Assembly (NCBI RefSeq): GCF_019458805.1
Contig: NZ_JAIBOA010000009.1
Location: 62,001-126,000, forward strand
Direction of reading: 5' to 3'
DNA: 64,000 nt
Source: Actinomadura parmotrematis
GTDB lineage: Bacteria > Actinomycetota > Actinomycetes > Streptosporangiales > Streptosporangiaceae
The notes below the pieces were generated by a model that saw only the letters and a program-made list of their open reading frames with translations, searched no databases and was not told where the DNA came from. Position numbers and translations under genes: made by a program. Positions 8,238 to 18,250 of the stretch are shown here, in pieces; the stretch's first letter is position 1; the number at the start of each line of letters is the position of its first letter.

Positions 8238-9242
8238 ATGGTGGCCGTGAGCGAGGGCTTCTCCCACCGCGTGCTCCCCTACGCGGGAGCCGAGGAACTG
8301 CTGGCCGGCGCGGTGCCGTTCCTGCGCCGGGGCGTCGCCGACGGCGACCGCGTGATGGCGGTGACCTGCCTCGGCACCGAGGTGCTGCTGCGCGACGCGC
8401 TCGGCGGCGACGCCGCGGGCGTCGAGTTCGTCCGCGCCGACTCCTGGTACGCGCACCCGTCCCGGACGATGGCCGACTGCCTCGGCGACGCCGAGGACGC
8501 GGCCGGCGGCGGGCGGCGGCTCCGGCTGCTCGGCGAGCCCGCCTGGACCCACCGCGACCCCCTGGAGGTCCGGGAGTGGCAGCGGGCCGAGGCGATGACG
8601 AACGTCGCGTTCGCGCGGACGGGCGCGGCCCTGCTCTGCCCCTACCCCGTGCGCGCGCTGCCCGCGGCGATCGTCGCGGGCGCCCGCAAGACCCACCCCG
8701 AGACCGTCCGGGGCGAGACGGCGCTGCCGAACCCCGGCTACCTCGACCCGTGGACCTACAACGCCGCCTGCGACACCGAGCCGCTCCCGCCGCCGCCGCC
8801 GGACGCCGAGGAACTCCTCATCGACGTCGTGGACCTGTACTGGCTGCGGATGCTCGTCGGCGACTACGCGCGCACCGCGCTGCTGCCGGACGACGACGTG
8901 CAGCGGCTGCTCGTCGCCGTCACCGAGGTGATGACCAACGCGATCCGGCACGGCGAGGGCCCGATCGCGCTGCGGCTCTGGACGGACCCCGGCGCCCTCG
9001 TCTGCGAGGTCGCCGACCGCGGCCGCTGGCGCGCCGGCACCGGCTTCGGCCTGATCCCGCCGCGCATCGGCGAGCCGGACGACGCGGCCGGCCCGGACGG
9101 CGGCGGCCGGTTCGGCCTGTGGGCGGTGCGGATGCTCTGCGCGCTCGTCCAGATCCGGACGGGCGAGGCGGGGACGGTGGTGCGCCTGCGCCTCAAGCTG
9201 CCGCTCCGCGTCGACGGCCGGCTCTCCACCCACTCTGGGTGA
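8238..9242 (+). CDS. MEDS-domain plus ATPase protein (RsbA-type anti-sigma/sensor), copy A1
   Basis: A 334-aa protein. Residues ~1-180 form a MEDS sensory domain (SHRVLPYAGAEELLAGAVPFLRRGV...). Residues ~195-330 form an RsbW-like HATPase with N-box TEVMTNAIRHG (Glu230, Asn234), a G1-like CEVADRG and a C-terminal RFGLWAVRML. Such proteins are annotated as RsbA-family anti-sigma regulators. MEDS (DcmR sensory) domains are thought to sense small organic compounds. First of four alternating MEDS genes. ATG at 8238 is preferred; GTG at 8247 is possible. The target sigma factor is not in the window. Confidence 0.85.
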   Translation: MVAVSEGFSHRVLPYAGAEELLAGAVPFLRRGVADGDRVMAVTCLGTEVLLRDALGGDAAGVEFVRADSWYAHPSRTMADCLGDAEDAAGGGRRLRLLGEPAWTHRDPLEVREWQRAEAMTNVAFARTGAALLCPYPVRALPAAIVAGARKTHPETVRGETALPNPGYLDPWTYNAACDTEPLPPPPPDAEELLIDVVDLYWLRMLVGDYARTALLPDDDVQRLLVAVTEVMTNAIRHGEGPIALRLWTDPGALVCEVADRGRWRAGTGFGLIPPRIGEPDDAAGPDGGGRFGLWAVRMLCALVQIRTGEAGTVVRLRLKLPLRVDGRLSTHSG

Positions 9243-9323
9243 TGGACTCCTCGCTTTGGGCTTCCAAAAGCCCCGCGTCGGCGTAGGCTGGACGAATCCG
9301 CTTCGACCTCGGGTGGGCTGACC

Positions 9324-10232
9324 ATGGACGAGACCTGGCACACCAAACGGGCCGTCAGCGGGGTGCGCCCCGGTGACCACGCCCTGCTCCCCTACGGGGA
9401 CCTGGAGGAGCGCGACCGGGTCATGGGCACCTACGTGGACGACGCCCTCACCGGCAACGAGAAGGTCGTCTACGTGACCGACGCCCCCGCCGACCGGCTC
9501 CCCGGCCTCCGCCCCCGCACCCGCGCGCGCCTCGACCGCTACACCCGCAGCCGCCAGCTGGTGGTGCTGTCCCGCGCGGACGCCTGCCTGGACGCGCGCG
9601 GCCGCTTCGCGCCCGGCCGGCTGCTGGACACCCTCGGCCGCGAGGTGGGCAGCACCGACGCCGAGGGTTTCCGCGCGACGCGCTGGACGACCGACTTCAG
9701 CTGGATGCTGGACGGCCGCCCCCTCGACGTCGCCGCGATGCTCGGCTGCGAGCACCGGCTCGGCGACACCGTCGGGCCGAGCGCCGTCGCGATGGCGATC
9801 TGCCAGATCGACCGGCGCGTCTGCCCGCCCGCGCAGTACGCCGCGCTCCGCGACACCCACGAGGTGCTCGTCGAGGTCGACCCGCGCTTCGACGACGGCA
9901 ACCTGAAGATCGTGCAGACGTTCCGGCCGGCCGGGCTGCGGCTGGAGGGCGAGCTCGACCACGCCCGCCACCACGTCTTCGAGGACGAGCTCGCCCGCGT
10001 CGCCCGGCTGCCCGGCGCGGTGCACCTGGACCTCGCCCGCCTCGCCTTCCTCGACCTCGGCTCGCTGCACCTCATGGCCGGCCTCGCCGCGGACCGCACC
10101 GCGGACGCGCCGCTGGTCCTGGACGACCTGCCGCCGGGCGTCCTCAACATCATCGAGATGGTCGGCTGGCACCGGCTGCCGGGGCTCGTCCAGGGACGGA
10201 CGGCCGGTTTCCCGAACGGAGGCACCCGCTGA
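9324..10232 (+). CDS. MEDS-domain plus STAS protein, copy A2
   Basis: A 302-aa protein. The N-terminal MEDS domain contains PGDHALLPYGDLEERDRVM...NEKVVYVTDAP and ATRWTTDFSWMLDG. The C-terminal ~90 residues are a STAS domain (FRPAGLRLEGELDHARHHVF...VHLDLARLAFLDLGSL). STAS proteins are anti-sigma antagonists switched by phosphorylation of a Ser/Thr in the D-S-S/T-G loop. Here that loop reads DLGSL, with Gly at the canonical acceptor position. It overlaps the following MEDS-ATPase gene by ATGA, so they form a coupled pair. Confidence 0.85.
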   Translation: MDETWHTKRAVSGVRPGDHALLPYGDLEERDRVMGTYVDDALTGNEKVVYVTDAPADRLPGLRPRTRARLDRYTRSRQLVVLSRADACLDARGRFAPGRLLDTLGREVGSTDAEGFRATRWTTDFSWMLDGRPLDVAAMLGCEHRLGDTVGPSAVAMAICQIDRRVCPPAQYAALRDTHEVLVEVDPRFDDGNLKIVQTFRPAGLRLEGELDHARHHVFEDELARVARLPGAVHLDLARLAFLDLGSLHLMAGLAADRTADAPLVLDDLPPGVLNIIEMVGWHRLPGLVQGRTAGFPNGGTR

Positions 10233-11155
10233 TGGCGGCGGAACTGGAGCACCGGGCGTTCCTCTACTCCGGCGACGATGACTTCCTGCGCACGGCCGTC
10301 CCCTTCCTGGAGGAGGGCGTCGCCGCCGAGCGCGCCGTCGTCGTCGTCGCGCGCGCGGCGAACGTCGCGCTGCTCCGCGAGGCGGCCGCCGGCCTCGGCA
10401 GCGCCGTGGAGTTCTTCGAGTCCGAGAGCTTCTACCGGCATCCGGTGCGGACGCTGAACCAGTACCAGCACCTGGTCGTCGGCCAGGCGCCGCGGCGCGT
10501 GTACGCGCTCGCCGAGCCGGTGTGGACGGGCCACGAGCCGCGCGGGCTGCTGGAGTGGATGCGCTACGAGTCGCTCATCAACGCGGTGTTCGCGGACTCG
10601 GGCGCGACGGCGCTCTGCCCCTACGACCGCGACCGCCTGCCGCCGCAGATCGTCGAGCAGGCCCGCCGCACCCACCCCGACCTGCTGGTGGACGGCGTCG
10701 CCGCACCGAGCCCGCACTACGAGGAGCCGCTCCGCTACGGCGCGGGCTGCGACCGCCAGCGCACCTTCGACCGGCCCCGCCTCGCCGAGTACCTGCCGTT
10801 CCACACCGAGGACCTGCGCGACGTCCGCGCCTTCGTCGCCGAACGGGCGGCGCTGTTCGACCTCGACGAGATGACCGCGCAGAACCTGGTGACGGCGGTC
10901 AACGAGGTCGCGGCGAACGCCCTGCAGCACGGGGTGCCGCCGATGGGCGTGTGGATGTGGGAGAGCGGCCCGGAGGTCGTCTGCGAGATCGGCGACAACG
11001 GCTTCTGGCAGCCCGACGCGCTGACCGGCTTCCTGCCGCCGCGGTCGGCGCTCCAGCGCGGCTTCGGCCTGTGGACGGTGCGGCTGCTGGTCGACCTGAT
11101 GGAGGTGCGGGCCGGCTGGGACGGCACGTTCGTGCGGCTGCGCATGCGCCGCTGA
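10232..11155 (+). CDS. MEDS-domain plus ATPase protein, copy A3
   Basis: A 307-aa paralogue of A1: a MEDS domain (EHRAFLYSGDDDFLRTAVPFLEEGV...) then an RsbW-type HATPase with intact N-box NEVAANALQHG, G1 CEIGDNGFW and GFGLWTVRLL. All ATP-binding motifs look functional, so it may act as an anti-sigma kinase. It is coupled to MEDS-STAS A2 by an ATGA overlap, the usual arrangement of a switch kinase with its antagonist. About 110 bp separate it from the next MEDS-STAS gene. Confidence 0.87.
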   Translation: MAAELEHRAFLYSGDDDFLRTAVPFLEEGVAAERAVVVVARAANVALLREAAAGLGSAVEFFESESFYRHPVRTLNQYQHLVVGQAPRRVYALAEPVWTGHEPRGLLEWMRYESLINAVFADSGATALCPYDRDRLPPQIVEQARRTHPDLLVDGVAAPSPHYEEPLRYGAGCDRQRTFDRPRLAEYLPFHTEDLRDVRAFVAERAALFDLDEMTAQNLVTAVNEVAANALQHGVPPMGVWMWESGPEVVCEIGDNGFWQPDALTGFLPPRSALQRGFGLWTVRLLVDLMEVRAGWDGTFVRLRMRR

Positions 11156-11265
11156 CTTTCCCGACCGTCCGGAAATACCCCGGAAAAGTGTGAGGGTACT
11201 GCTACTCGCCGTGTCCCCGGCGTCGTAGTCTGGACTCGCCCGGTGACGCTGCGGTGGAAGGCGCT

Positions 11266-12126
11266 ATGGAGACGCTCTGGTCCGTCCGGCGATCGGTCCG
11301 CGATCTGCGGCCCGGCGATCACGCGTGGCTGGCCTACGTCAACCAGGAGGAGCGCCGGCACGTCGCCGGCGCCTTCGTGCGCGACGGCCTGCTGGCCCGC
11401 GAGAAGGTCGTCTACCTGGCCGCGCCCGGCGAGCTGATCCCCGGCGTGGTGGGGCTGCCGTCCGCCGACCTGCTGACGGTCGTGACGATGGAGCACCTGC
11501 GCACCGAAGCCGGTGCCTGCGGGGACGCCGACGCCGCCGCCGCGATGCGGGCGCTCGCCGCGGAGATCGTCGCCGCCGAGCGGCTCGGCTGCCGCGCGAT
11601 CCGGGTGACCGCCGACATGACGTGGGCGGTCCGCGGCCCCGGCGGCCTGGACCGGCTGATGGCGTGCGAGCGGCACATCGAGCGGGCCGTCGGGCCGAGC
11701 ACCACGGTCACGGCCGTCTGCCAGTTCGACCAGGCGGGCCTCACCGCGGACGAGCTCGCCTCGGTCGGCGCCACGCACAGCGTGCTGGTGACGCCCGACC
11801 CCGAGTTCGAAGACTCGGTGCTGCGGATCGTGCGGACCTTCGCGCCGCGCGGGCTCGCGCTGAGCGGCGAGCTGGACGCCTCCCGGCACATGGTGCTGAG
11901 CCAGGCCCTCGCGATGGTGATGGCGGCCGGCCCCGCCCACGAGGTGCACCTGGACCTGAAGAACCTGACCTTCATCGACCTCGGCGCGCTCAACATGCTC
12001 GCCGAGGTCGCGGCGGCCCGCGCGTCCGGCGGCCTCATCCTCGACCGGATGCCCGCGCAGCTGCGCACCGTCGTCGACACCGTCGGGTGGACGACGCTGC
12101 CGGGCCTCCGCATCGGCGAGGACTAG
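11266..12126 (+). CDS. MEDS-domain plus STAS protein, copy A4
   Basis: A 286-aa MEDS-STAS paralogue: PGDHAWLAYVNQEERRHVAG...REKVVYLAAPGE, then VTADMTWAVRG, and a C-terminal STAS domain (GLALSGELDASRHMVL...LKNLTFIDLGAL). The STAS acceptor loop is DLGAL, again with no Ser/Thr at the canonical site. ATG at 11266 is preferred over GTG at 11254 because GGAAGG lies just before it. The gene closes the MEDS series and is convergent with rdgB. Role proposed: antagonist or scaffold in partner switching. Confidence 0.84.
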   Translation: METLWSVRRSVRDLRPGDHAWLAYVNQEERRHVAGAFVRDGLLAREKVVYLAAPGELIPGVVGLPSADLLTVVTMEHLRTEAGACGDADAAAAMRALAAEIVAAERLGCRAIRVTADMTWAVRGPGGLDRLMACERHIERAVGPSTTVTAVCQFDQAGLTADELASVGATHSVLVTPDPEFEDSVLRIVRTFAPRGLALSGELDASRHMVLSQALAMVMAAGPAHEVHLDLKNLTFIDLGALNMLAEVAAARASGGLILDRMPAQLRTVVDTVGWTTLPGLRIGED

Positions 12127-12153
12127 CCCGGCGCGGGGTCAGGCCGGCGCGGG

Positions 12154-12765
12154 TCAGGCCAGCGCGGCCGGGATGATCTCGGCGAGGGCGCGGAACGCCT
12201 TGCCGCGGTGGCTGATGGCGTTCTTCTCCGCCGCGGGCATCTCGGCGGTGGTGCGGGTCTCGCCGTCGGGGACGAACAGCGGGTCGTAGCCGAAGCCGCC
12301 GTCGCCGCGCGGCGCGCGCAGCAGCCGCCCGTACATGCGGCCCTCGACGGCGTGCTCGGCGCCGCCCGGCACGACCAGCACCGCCGAGCACAGGAAGTAC
12401 GCGCCGCGCCGCTCGTCGGGGGCGTCGGCGATCTGGTCGAGGAGCAGGTCGAGGTTCGCGCGGTCCTTGCCGCCGGGCGCGGCGTCCCCGAACCGGCCCG
12501 ACCAGCGGGCCGACAGGACGCCCGGCATGCCGTTCAGCTCGTCGACGCAGAGGCCCGAGTCGTCGGCGACGGCGGGCAGGCCGGTGTGCGCGGCGATCGC
12601 GCGGGCCTTCAGCAGCGCGTTGCCCTCGAACGTCGGCTCGGTCTCGGGGACCTCGGGCGCGTCGTCCGGCAGCCCGGCGACGTCGAGGCCGGCGAGGATG
12701 GCGCGCAGCTCGTCGACCTTGCCCCGGTTGCGGGTCGCGAGCACGATGCGGGGCGCGCCGCTCAT
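12154..12765 (-). CDS. rdgB: XTP/dITP diphosphatase (RdgB/HAM1)
   Basis: A 203-aa non-canonical purine NTP pyrophosphatase that clears dITP, XTP and dXTP from the nucleotide pool. Motifs seen: N-terminal [12 protein letters not shown], the catalytic [16 protein letters not shown], and [11 protein letters not shown] with the C-terminal [10 protein letters not shown]. The start codon overlaps the rph stop (ATGA), giving a coupled rph-rdgB pair as in M. tuberculosis Rv1340-Rv1341. Confidence 0.95.
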   Translation of the reverse strand: MSGAPRIVLATRNRGKVDELRAILAGLDVAGLPDDAPEVPETEPTFEGNALLKARAIAAHTGLPAVADDSGLCVDELNGMPGVLSARWSGRFGDAAPGGKDRANLDLLLDQIADAPDERRGAYFLCSAVLVVPGGAEHAVEGRMYGRLLRAPRGDGGFGYDPLFVPDGETRTTAEMPAAEKNAISHRGKAFRALAEIIPAALA

Positions 12766-13481
12766 GACGCGAGCGCCTCGGCCTGGAGGCGGGCGAGGTC
12801 GGCGCAGCCGCCGGCGGCGAGGTCCAGGAGCGCGTCCAGCTCGGCCCGGTCGAAGGGGGCGCCCTCGGCGGTGCCCTGCACCTCGATGAAGCGGCCGTCG
12901 CCGGTGCAGACGACGTTCATGTCGGTGCCGGCGGCGGCGTCCTCCAGGTAGCACAGGTCGAGGCGCGGCTCGCCGTCGACGACGCCGACGCTGATCGCCG
13001 ACACCGAGGTGGTGAACGGGTCCTGCTTGACCAGGCCGCGGCCGCGCATCCAGGAGACGGCGTCGGCGAGCGCGATGTAGGCGCCGGTGATCGCGGCGGT
13101 GCGGGTGCCGCCGTCGGCCTGGAGCACGTCGCAGTCGAGCTGCACGGTGTTCTCGCCGAGCTTGCGCAGGTCCAGGCAGCCGCGGACGGACCGGCCGATC
13201 AGCCGGGAGATCTCGTGGGTGCGGCCGCCGACGCGGCCCTTCACCGCCTCCCGGTCGTTGCGGGTGTTGGTGGCGCGCGGCAGCATCGCGTACTCGGCGG
13301 TGACCCAGCCGAGCCCGCTGTCGCGGCGCCAGCGCGGCACCGAGTCCTGCACGGAGGCCGCGCAGAGCACCCGGGTGCGGCCGAACTCGATCAGCACCGA
13401 GCCCTCGGCGTGATCGAGCCAGCCGCGCTGGATGCGGACGGGCCGGAGCTGGTCGGGTGCGCGATCGTCAGGGCGTGCCAT
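12762..13481 (-). CDS. rph: Ribonuclease PH
   Basis: A 239-aa phosphorolytic exoribonuclease that trims the 3' ends of tRNA precursors. Hallmarks seen: [64 protein letters not shown] and [17 protein letters not shown]. Length is typical (~240 aa). It is transcribed with rdgB downstream (4-bp overlap) and follows the metallo-hydrolase and murI genes on the same strand with small gaps, so all four are probably one operon. Confidence 0.96.
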   Translation of the reverse strand: MARPDDRAPDQLRPVRIQRGWLDHAEGSVLIEFGRTRVLCAASVQDSVPRWRRDSGLGWVTAEYAMLPRATNTRNDREAVKGRVGGRTHEISRLIGRSVRGCLDLRKLGENTVQLDCDVLQADGGTRTAAITGAYIALADAVSWMRGRGLVKQDPFTTSVSAISVGVVDGEPRLDLCYLEDAAAGTDMNVVCTGDGRFIEVQGTAEGAPFDRAELDALLDLAAGGCADLARLQAEALAS

Positions 13482-13522
13482 GCGCCCAACCCTAGTGCCC
13501 GCGCACCGCCCGGCGGGGACCT

Positions 13523-14275
13523 CTACAGGTCGTAGACGGCTCCGACGCGGGCGAGGTCGATCTCGCCCTCGTAGCCGCTGCCCTTGGCCTCCTTCAGGGT
13601 GGCCTCGTTGTCGTTCCAGGGCACCAGGTGGGTGAGGACGAGCCGCGCCGCGCCCGCGCGGGCGGCGTGGTCGCCGGCCTCGCGGGCCGACAGGTGCAGG
13701 TCGTCCGGGTTGTCGCCGTCCAGGAAGGACGCCTCGCAGAGGAACAGGTCGGCGTCCCGGGCCATGTCGACCAGGGTGTCGCAGACGCCGGTGTCGCCGG
13801 AGTAGGCGAGGACCTTGCCGGCGTGCTCGATGCGGAAGGAGTACGCCTCGATCGGGTGCGGCATCAGCGCGGTCGTCACGCGGAACGGGCCGATCTCGTA
13901 GGGGCCGCGCTCCAGCTCGCGGAACTCGAAGGTGCCCGTCATGCCCGGCTCGGGGTCGAGGTCGTAGGCGCGGGCCATGTGCAGGGCCGTCCCGGCGGGG
14001 CCGTGCACCGGGATCCGGGGCAGCGGGCCGTGCGGGCAGTAGGTGCGCGCGACCCAGTACCCGCAGAGGTCCAGGCAGTGGTCGGCGTGCAGGTGGGAGA
14101 TGCAGACGGCGTCGATGTCGTAGAGCGGATGGAACCGCTGCAGCGTCCCGAGCGCGCCGCTGCCGAGGTCCAGCAGCAGGCTGAAGCCGTCGGCCTGGAC
14201 CAGGTAGCTCGACGCGGGGCTCTCCGGTCCGGGGTAGCTGCCGGAGCAGCCGATCACAGTGACCCGCACGCTCAC
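13523..14275 (-). CDS. MBL-fold hydrolase of the Rv1339 type (possible cAMP phosphodiesterase)
   Basis: A 250-aa metallo-beta-lactamase-fold enzyme with the di-metal motif [11 protein letters not shown] (His61, His63, Asp65, His66) and downstream metal ligands in YSGDTG and LTHLVPWND. It sits between murI and rph, the position of M. tuberculosis Rv1339, reported to be an atypical class II cyclic-nucleotide phosphodiesterase. From position and motifs I infer the same family. A cAMP-lowering role is plausible but cannot be read from sequence; RNase Z-like members share this motif. Confidence 0.85.
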   Translation of the reverse strand: MSVRVTVIGCSGSYPGPESPASSYLVQADGFSLLLDLGSGALGTLQRFHPLYDIDAVCISHLHADHCLDLCGYWVARTYCPHGPLPRIPVHGPAGTALHMARAYDLDPEPGMTGTFEFRELERGPYEIGPFRVTTALMPHPIEAYSFRIEHAGKVLAYSGDTGVCDTLVDMARDADLFLCEASFLDGDNPDDLHLSAREAGDHAARAGAARLVLTHLVPWNDNEATLKEAKGSGYEGEIDLARVGAVYDL

Positions 14276-14303
14276 TCCTCCTCGCTTCGTTCGTCCCCGA
14301 GGA

Positions 14304-15173
14304 TCAGATGGTCACGGCCGTGCCGGCGGTGGTCTCCACCGCGCCGATCTCCGGCCCCAGGAAGCGGCGGCCGAGGGCGGCGAAGACGGCGGGGTCGCCC
14401 GTCACCCGGAACCGGTGCAGCGGCGGCCGGGTCCCCTCCGGCCGCGCCAGTCCCCGGTCCTGCAGCACGCGGTACACGTCCTTGGCGGTCTCGTCGGCAC
14501 TCGACACCAGTGTGACCCCGTCGCCGACGACATACGAGATGACGCCGGTCAGCAATGGGTAATGCGTGCAGCCGAGGACGAGGGTGTCGCACCCGGCCGC
14601 GACGATCGGCCGCAGGTAGCCGCGCGCCGCGTCGAGCAGCTCCGCGCCCGCGGTGGTGCCCGCCTCCACGAACTCCACGAAGCGCGGGCAGGCCGCGCTC
14701 GTCAGCTCGATGTGCGGCGCCGCGGCGAACGCGTCCTCGTAGGACCGGCTGTTCACCGTGGCCGCGGTCGCGATCAGCCCGACCCGGCCGTTGCGGGTCG
14801 CGCTGGCGGCGCGCCGCGCCGCGGGGTTGATCACTTCGACGACCGGGACGTCGTAGCGCTCCCGGGCGTCGCGGAGCATCGCCGAGCTGGCGCTGTTGCA
14901 GGCGATCACCAGCAGCTTGACGCCCCGCGCCACCAGGTCGTCCAGCATCTCCAGGGCGAACGCCCTGACCTGCGCGATCGGGCGCGGGCCGTAGGGCTGG
15001 CGGGCCGAGTCGCCGAGGTAGGCGATCGGCTCGTTCGGCAGCTGGTCGAGGATGGCGCGGGCCACCGTGAGACCGCCGAATCCGCTGTCGAACACGCCGA
15101 TCGGCGCCTCGCGCGGGTCGCCGGGCGGGCGCCGGGCCGCCCGGGGGCCCGCCCCGGGAAGCTGGGCTGACAT
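14304..15173 (-). CDS. murI: Glutamate racemase
   Basis: A 289-aa cofactor-independent racemase supplying D-glutamate for peptidoglycan. Seen: [30 protein letters not shown], the first catalytic cysteine in [10 protein letters not shown] and the second in [12 protein letters not shown] at 15173 is chosen over TTG at 15182. A Gly/Pro/Arg-rich stretch of ~30 residues precedes the conserved core. The neighbours (Rv1339-like hydrolase downstream, sulfur genes upstream) match the mycobacterial order. Confidence 0.95.
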   Translation of the reverse strand: MSAQLPGAGPRAARRPPGDPREAPIGVFDSGFGGLTVARAILDQLPNEPIAYLGDSARQPYGPRPIAQVRAFALEMLDDLVARGVKLLVIACNSASSAMLRDARERYDVPVVEVINPAARRAASATRNGRVGLIATAATVNSRSYEDAFAAAPHIELTSAACPRFVEFVEAGTTAGAELLDAARGYLRPIVAAGCDTLVLGCTHYPLLTGVISYVVGDGVTLVSSADETAKDVYRVLQDRGLARPEGTRPPLHRFRVTGDPAVFAALGRRFLGPEIGAVETTAGTAVTI

Positions 15174-15284
15174 GGTCCCCAAGGCTAAGCGACAACGCCC
15201 GTGGGGACCGCGTCATGCGGTCGACATCACACGGTCACGTGGGTGAAACCGGCCACTTTCCCGGCGGCGCGTCCAACCGCGCGT

Positions 15285-16076
15285 CTAGCCGCGCCCGAGA
15301 CGAGCGATCTGGCGGCTCTGCGCGACGAGCCGGCCGGCGGAGTCCCACACCTCGACCTCCTCGTCGAACCAGCCGCCGGTGACGAGCCGGCCGCTGCCGT
15401 GCAGGGCGAGCCAGCCGGGCGCGGGGATCGCGCGCATGTGCCAGGTGAGCTCGACGGTCGGGGACCAGCCGCGGGCGCCGGCGTTCAGCGCGACGGGCGG
15501 CAGCGCGTCCACGGCGAGGGCGAGCGCGGCGGCGTCGTTGCCGTGCGGGTCGCGCAGCCGGAACCAGGCGCGCAGCTCGGGGACGCCGGTCGGGCGGCCC
15601 TCCAGCCAGCGCATGGTGGCGGGGTCGTAGCGCAGGTCCATCTGGGCGGCGAAGCCGGTGAGGCCCTCCGGCGGGACGAACTCGGTGCACTCCTCGATCG
15701 GCGGCAGCCACGGCGCGGGCCGCTCGCCGGTGTAGGTCGGCTCGGCGGACGCGTCGAGGGTGCCGGTGGTGATCAGCGCCTCGGTGGCGGTCCGGCCGCC
15801 CTGGGCGAGGGAGACGCGGGCGGTCGCGGCGGTGCGGCCCGCCTTGAGGGTGTCCACGGTGATCTCGGCGCGGCCGGGCGCGGCGGCGCGCAGGAAGGTC
15901 GTCGCGGTCGCGACGGGGTGCTCGTGCGGCGACGACGCCACCGCGGCGCGGCCGAGGACGGCCATCAGGTAGCCGCCGTTGACCGCCTCGGCCATCCCGA
16001 AGTCGCCGTCGAGCTCGACCTCGAACCGGCCCTCGTCCACCTGCTTGATGGTGGTGGCGTCCCCGAACCTGCTCAT
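15285..16076 (-). CDS. Acyl-CoA thioesterase family protein (double hotdog)
   Basis: A 263-aa protein with two hotdog repeats: VELDGDFGMAEAVNGGYLMAVLGRAAV in the first half and WSPTVELTWHMRAIPAPGWLALHGSGRLVTGGWFDEEVEVWDSAGRLVAQSRQ in the second. This is the layout of TesB-like/thioesterase-superfamily acyl-CoA thioesterases. It would hydrolyse acyl-CoA in the cytoplasm; substrate length is unknown. It interrupts the otherwise conserved murI-cysM neighbourhood. A 110-bp palindrome lies upstream of its start. Confidence 0.82.
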   Translation of the reverse strand: MSRFGDATTIKQVDEGRFEVELDGDFGMAEAVNGGYLMAVLGRAAVASSPHEHPVATATTFLRAAAPGRAEITVDTLKAGRTAATARVSLAQGGRTATEALITTGTLDASAEPTYTGERPAPWLPPIEECTEFVPPEGLTGFAAQMDLRYDPATMRWLEGRPTGVPELRAWFRLRDPHGNDAAALALAVDALPPVALNAGARGWSPTVELTWHMRAIPAPGWLALHGSGRLVTGGWFDEEVEVWDSAGRLVAQSRQIARLGRG

Positions 16077-16159
16077 TCGGCCCTCTCCCGCACGTTTCTA
16101 GAATGACGTTCGAGTCGGAGCGTACCCGCCCCCCGCCACCCCCGGCGCGACCCCCCGAC

Positions 16160-16269
16160 CCCCTGACCACCCGGTCACCGAAAGTCGAGATGCGGCGTGT
16201 TGGGCACTTCGACGATCGAAAATGCCCAACACGCCGCATCTCGACGGGCGGTGACCGGGTGGTCAGGGG
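16160..16269. repeat. 110-bp near-perfect palindrome (REP/MITE-like) between cysM and thioesterase
   Basis: The outer arms (16160-16180 and 16249-16269, starting CCCCTGACCACCCGGTCACC) pair over 21 bp. After a 3-base mismatch (AAA against GGG), the inner arms (16184-16206 and 16223-16245, starting GTCGAGATGCGGCGTG) pair over 23 bp. The 16-base centre holds a further TTCGA-CGA-TCGAA mini-hairpin. It lies downstream of cysM and upstream of the thioesterase start, both on the minus strand. It is far longer than a normal terminator, so a dispersed palindromic element is likely. Termination is a possible side effect. Confidence 0.85.
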
Positions 16270-16286
16270 TGGCGGGGCGGTGCGGG

Positions 16287-17523
<1,237 letters not shown>

Positions 17524-17621
17524 CGCGGTGCTCTCCTTGCTCGGTTGTCGTCGCATGGGTCGTACGGGAACCCCGTCCACCAGGCACAACAGCGGGTGGT
17601 ACGGGGGGAATTCCGGGCCGG

Positions 17622-17759
17622 TCAGCGCGCCCGGCGACAGTCGTAGACGACCTCGGCCCGCGAGTGCCCGAACAGGAACCCCTGGACGGGCGGCACGGCG
17701 GGGGGCACCACGGCGGACGGGCGGCGCCGCGCGCCGCCGGACACTCCGCTCGTCCCCAT
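17622..17759 (-). CDS. Small basic ORF between mec and cysO (hypothetical)
   Basis: A 45-codon frame (MGTSGVSGG...VPPVQGFLFGHSRAEVVYDCRRAR) fills most of the ~280-bp gap between mec and cysO on the same strand. The tail looks structured, whereas the first half is low complexity. I recognise no family. It could be a real small protein or leader, or simply an open frame in GC-rich sequence. The only support is position and strand. Confidence 0.3.
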   Translation of the reverse strand: MGTSGVSGGARRRPSAVVPPAVPPVQGFLFGHSRAEVVYDCRRAR

Positions 17760-17802
17760 GACCGCCAGTTTACCGACCCCGCGCCCGCCGTCCCCCGGCG
17801 CC

Positions 17803-18219
17803 TCAGGCACCGGCCTCGACGACGGTGACCTCCTCCTCGGTCACCTCGCCGTCCACGATCCGGTACGAGCGGAACTCGGTCTCGTCCTCGGCGCGGGTGG
17901 AGACCAGCACGTAGTGCGCGTTCGGCTCGGCCGCGTAGGAGACGTCGGTGCGCGAGGGGTAGGCCTCGGTGGCGGTGTGCGAGTGGTAGATCACGACGGG
18001 CTCCTCGTCGCGGTCGTCCATCTCGCGCCAGACCTTCAGCTGCTCCTGCGAGTCGAAGCGGTAGAAGGTCGGGGACCGCTCGGCGTTGACCATGGCGATG
18101 AACCGGACGGGCCGGTCCGAGCCGATCGGGCCGGCGATGACGCCGCACGCCTCGTCGGGGTGGTCGGCGCGCGCGTGCGCGATGATCTGGTCGACCAGGG
18201 CTCGCTCGATCGTCAGCAT
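17803..18219 (-). CDS. mec: Mec, JAMM metalloprotease releasing cysteine from CysO
   Basis: A 138-aa Zn-dependent JAMM/MPN+ peptidase. The motif is complete: Glu23 in HPDEACGV, His79-Ser-His81 and Asp92 in HSHTATEAYPSRTD. In the CysO pathway it hydrolyses the CysO-cysteine adduct to free cysteine. It lies upstream of cysO and cysM on the same strand, as in mycobacteria. The length matches family members. Confidence 0.94.
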   Translation of the reverse strand: MLTIERALVDQIIAHARADHPDEACGVIAGPIGSDRPVRFIAMVNAERSPTFYRFDSQEQLKVWREMDDRDEEPVVIYHSHTATEAYPSRTDVSYAAEPNAHYVLVSTRAEDETEFRSYRIVDGEVTEEEVTVVEAGA

Positions 18220-18250
18220 GGCCCGAAGATTACCCGGCGCGCCGGCGGCC

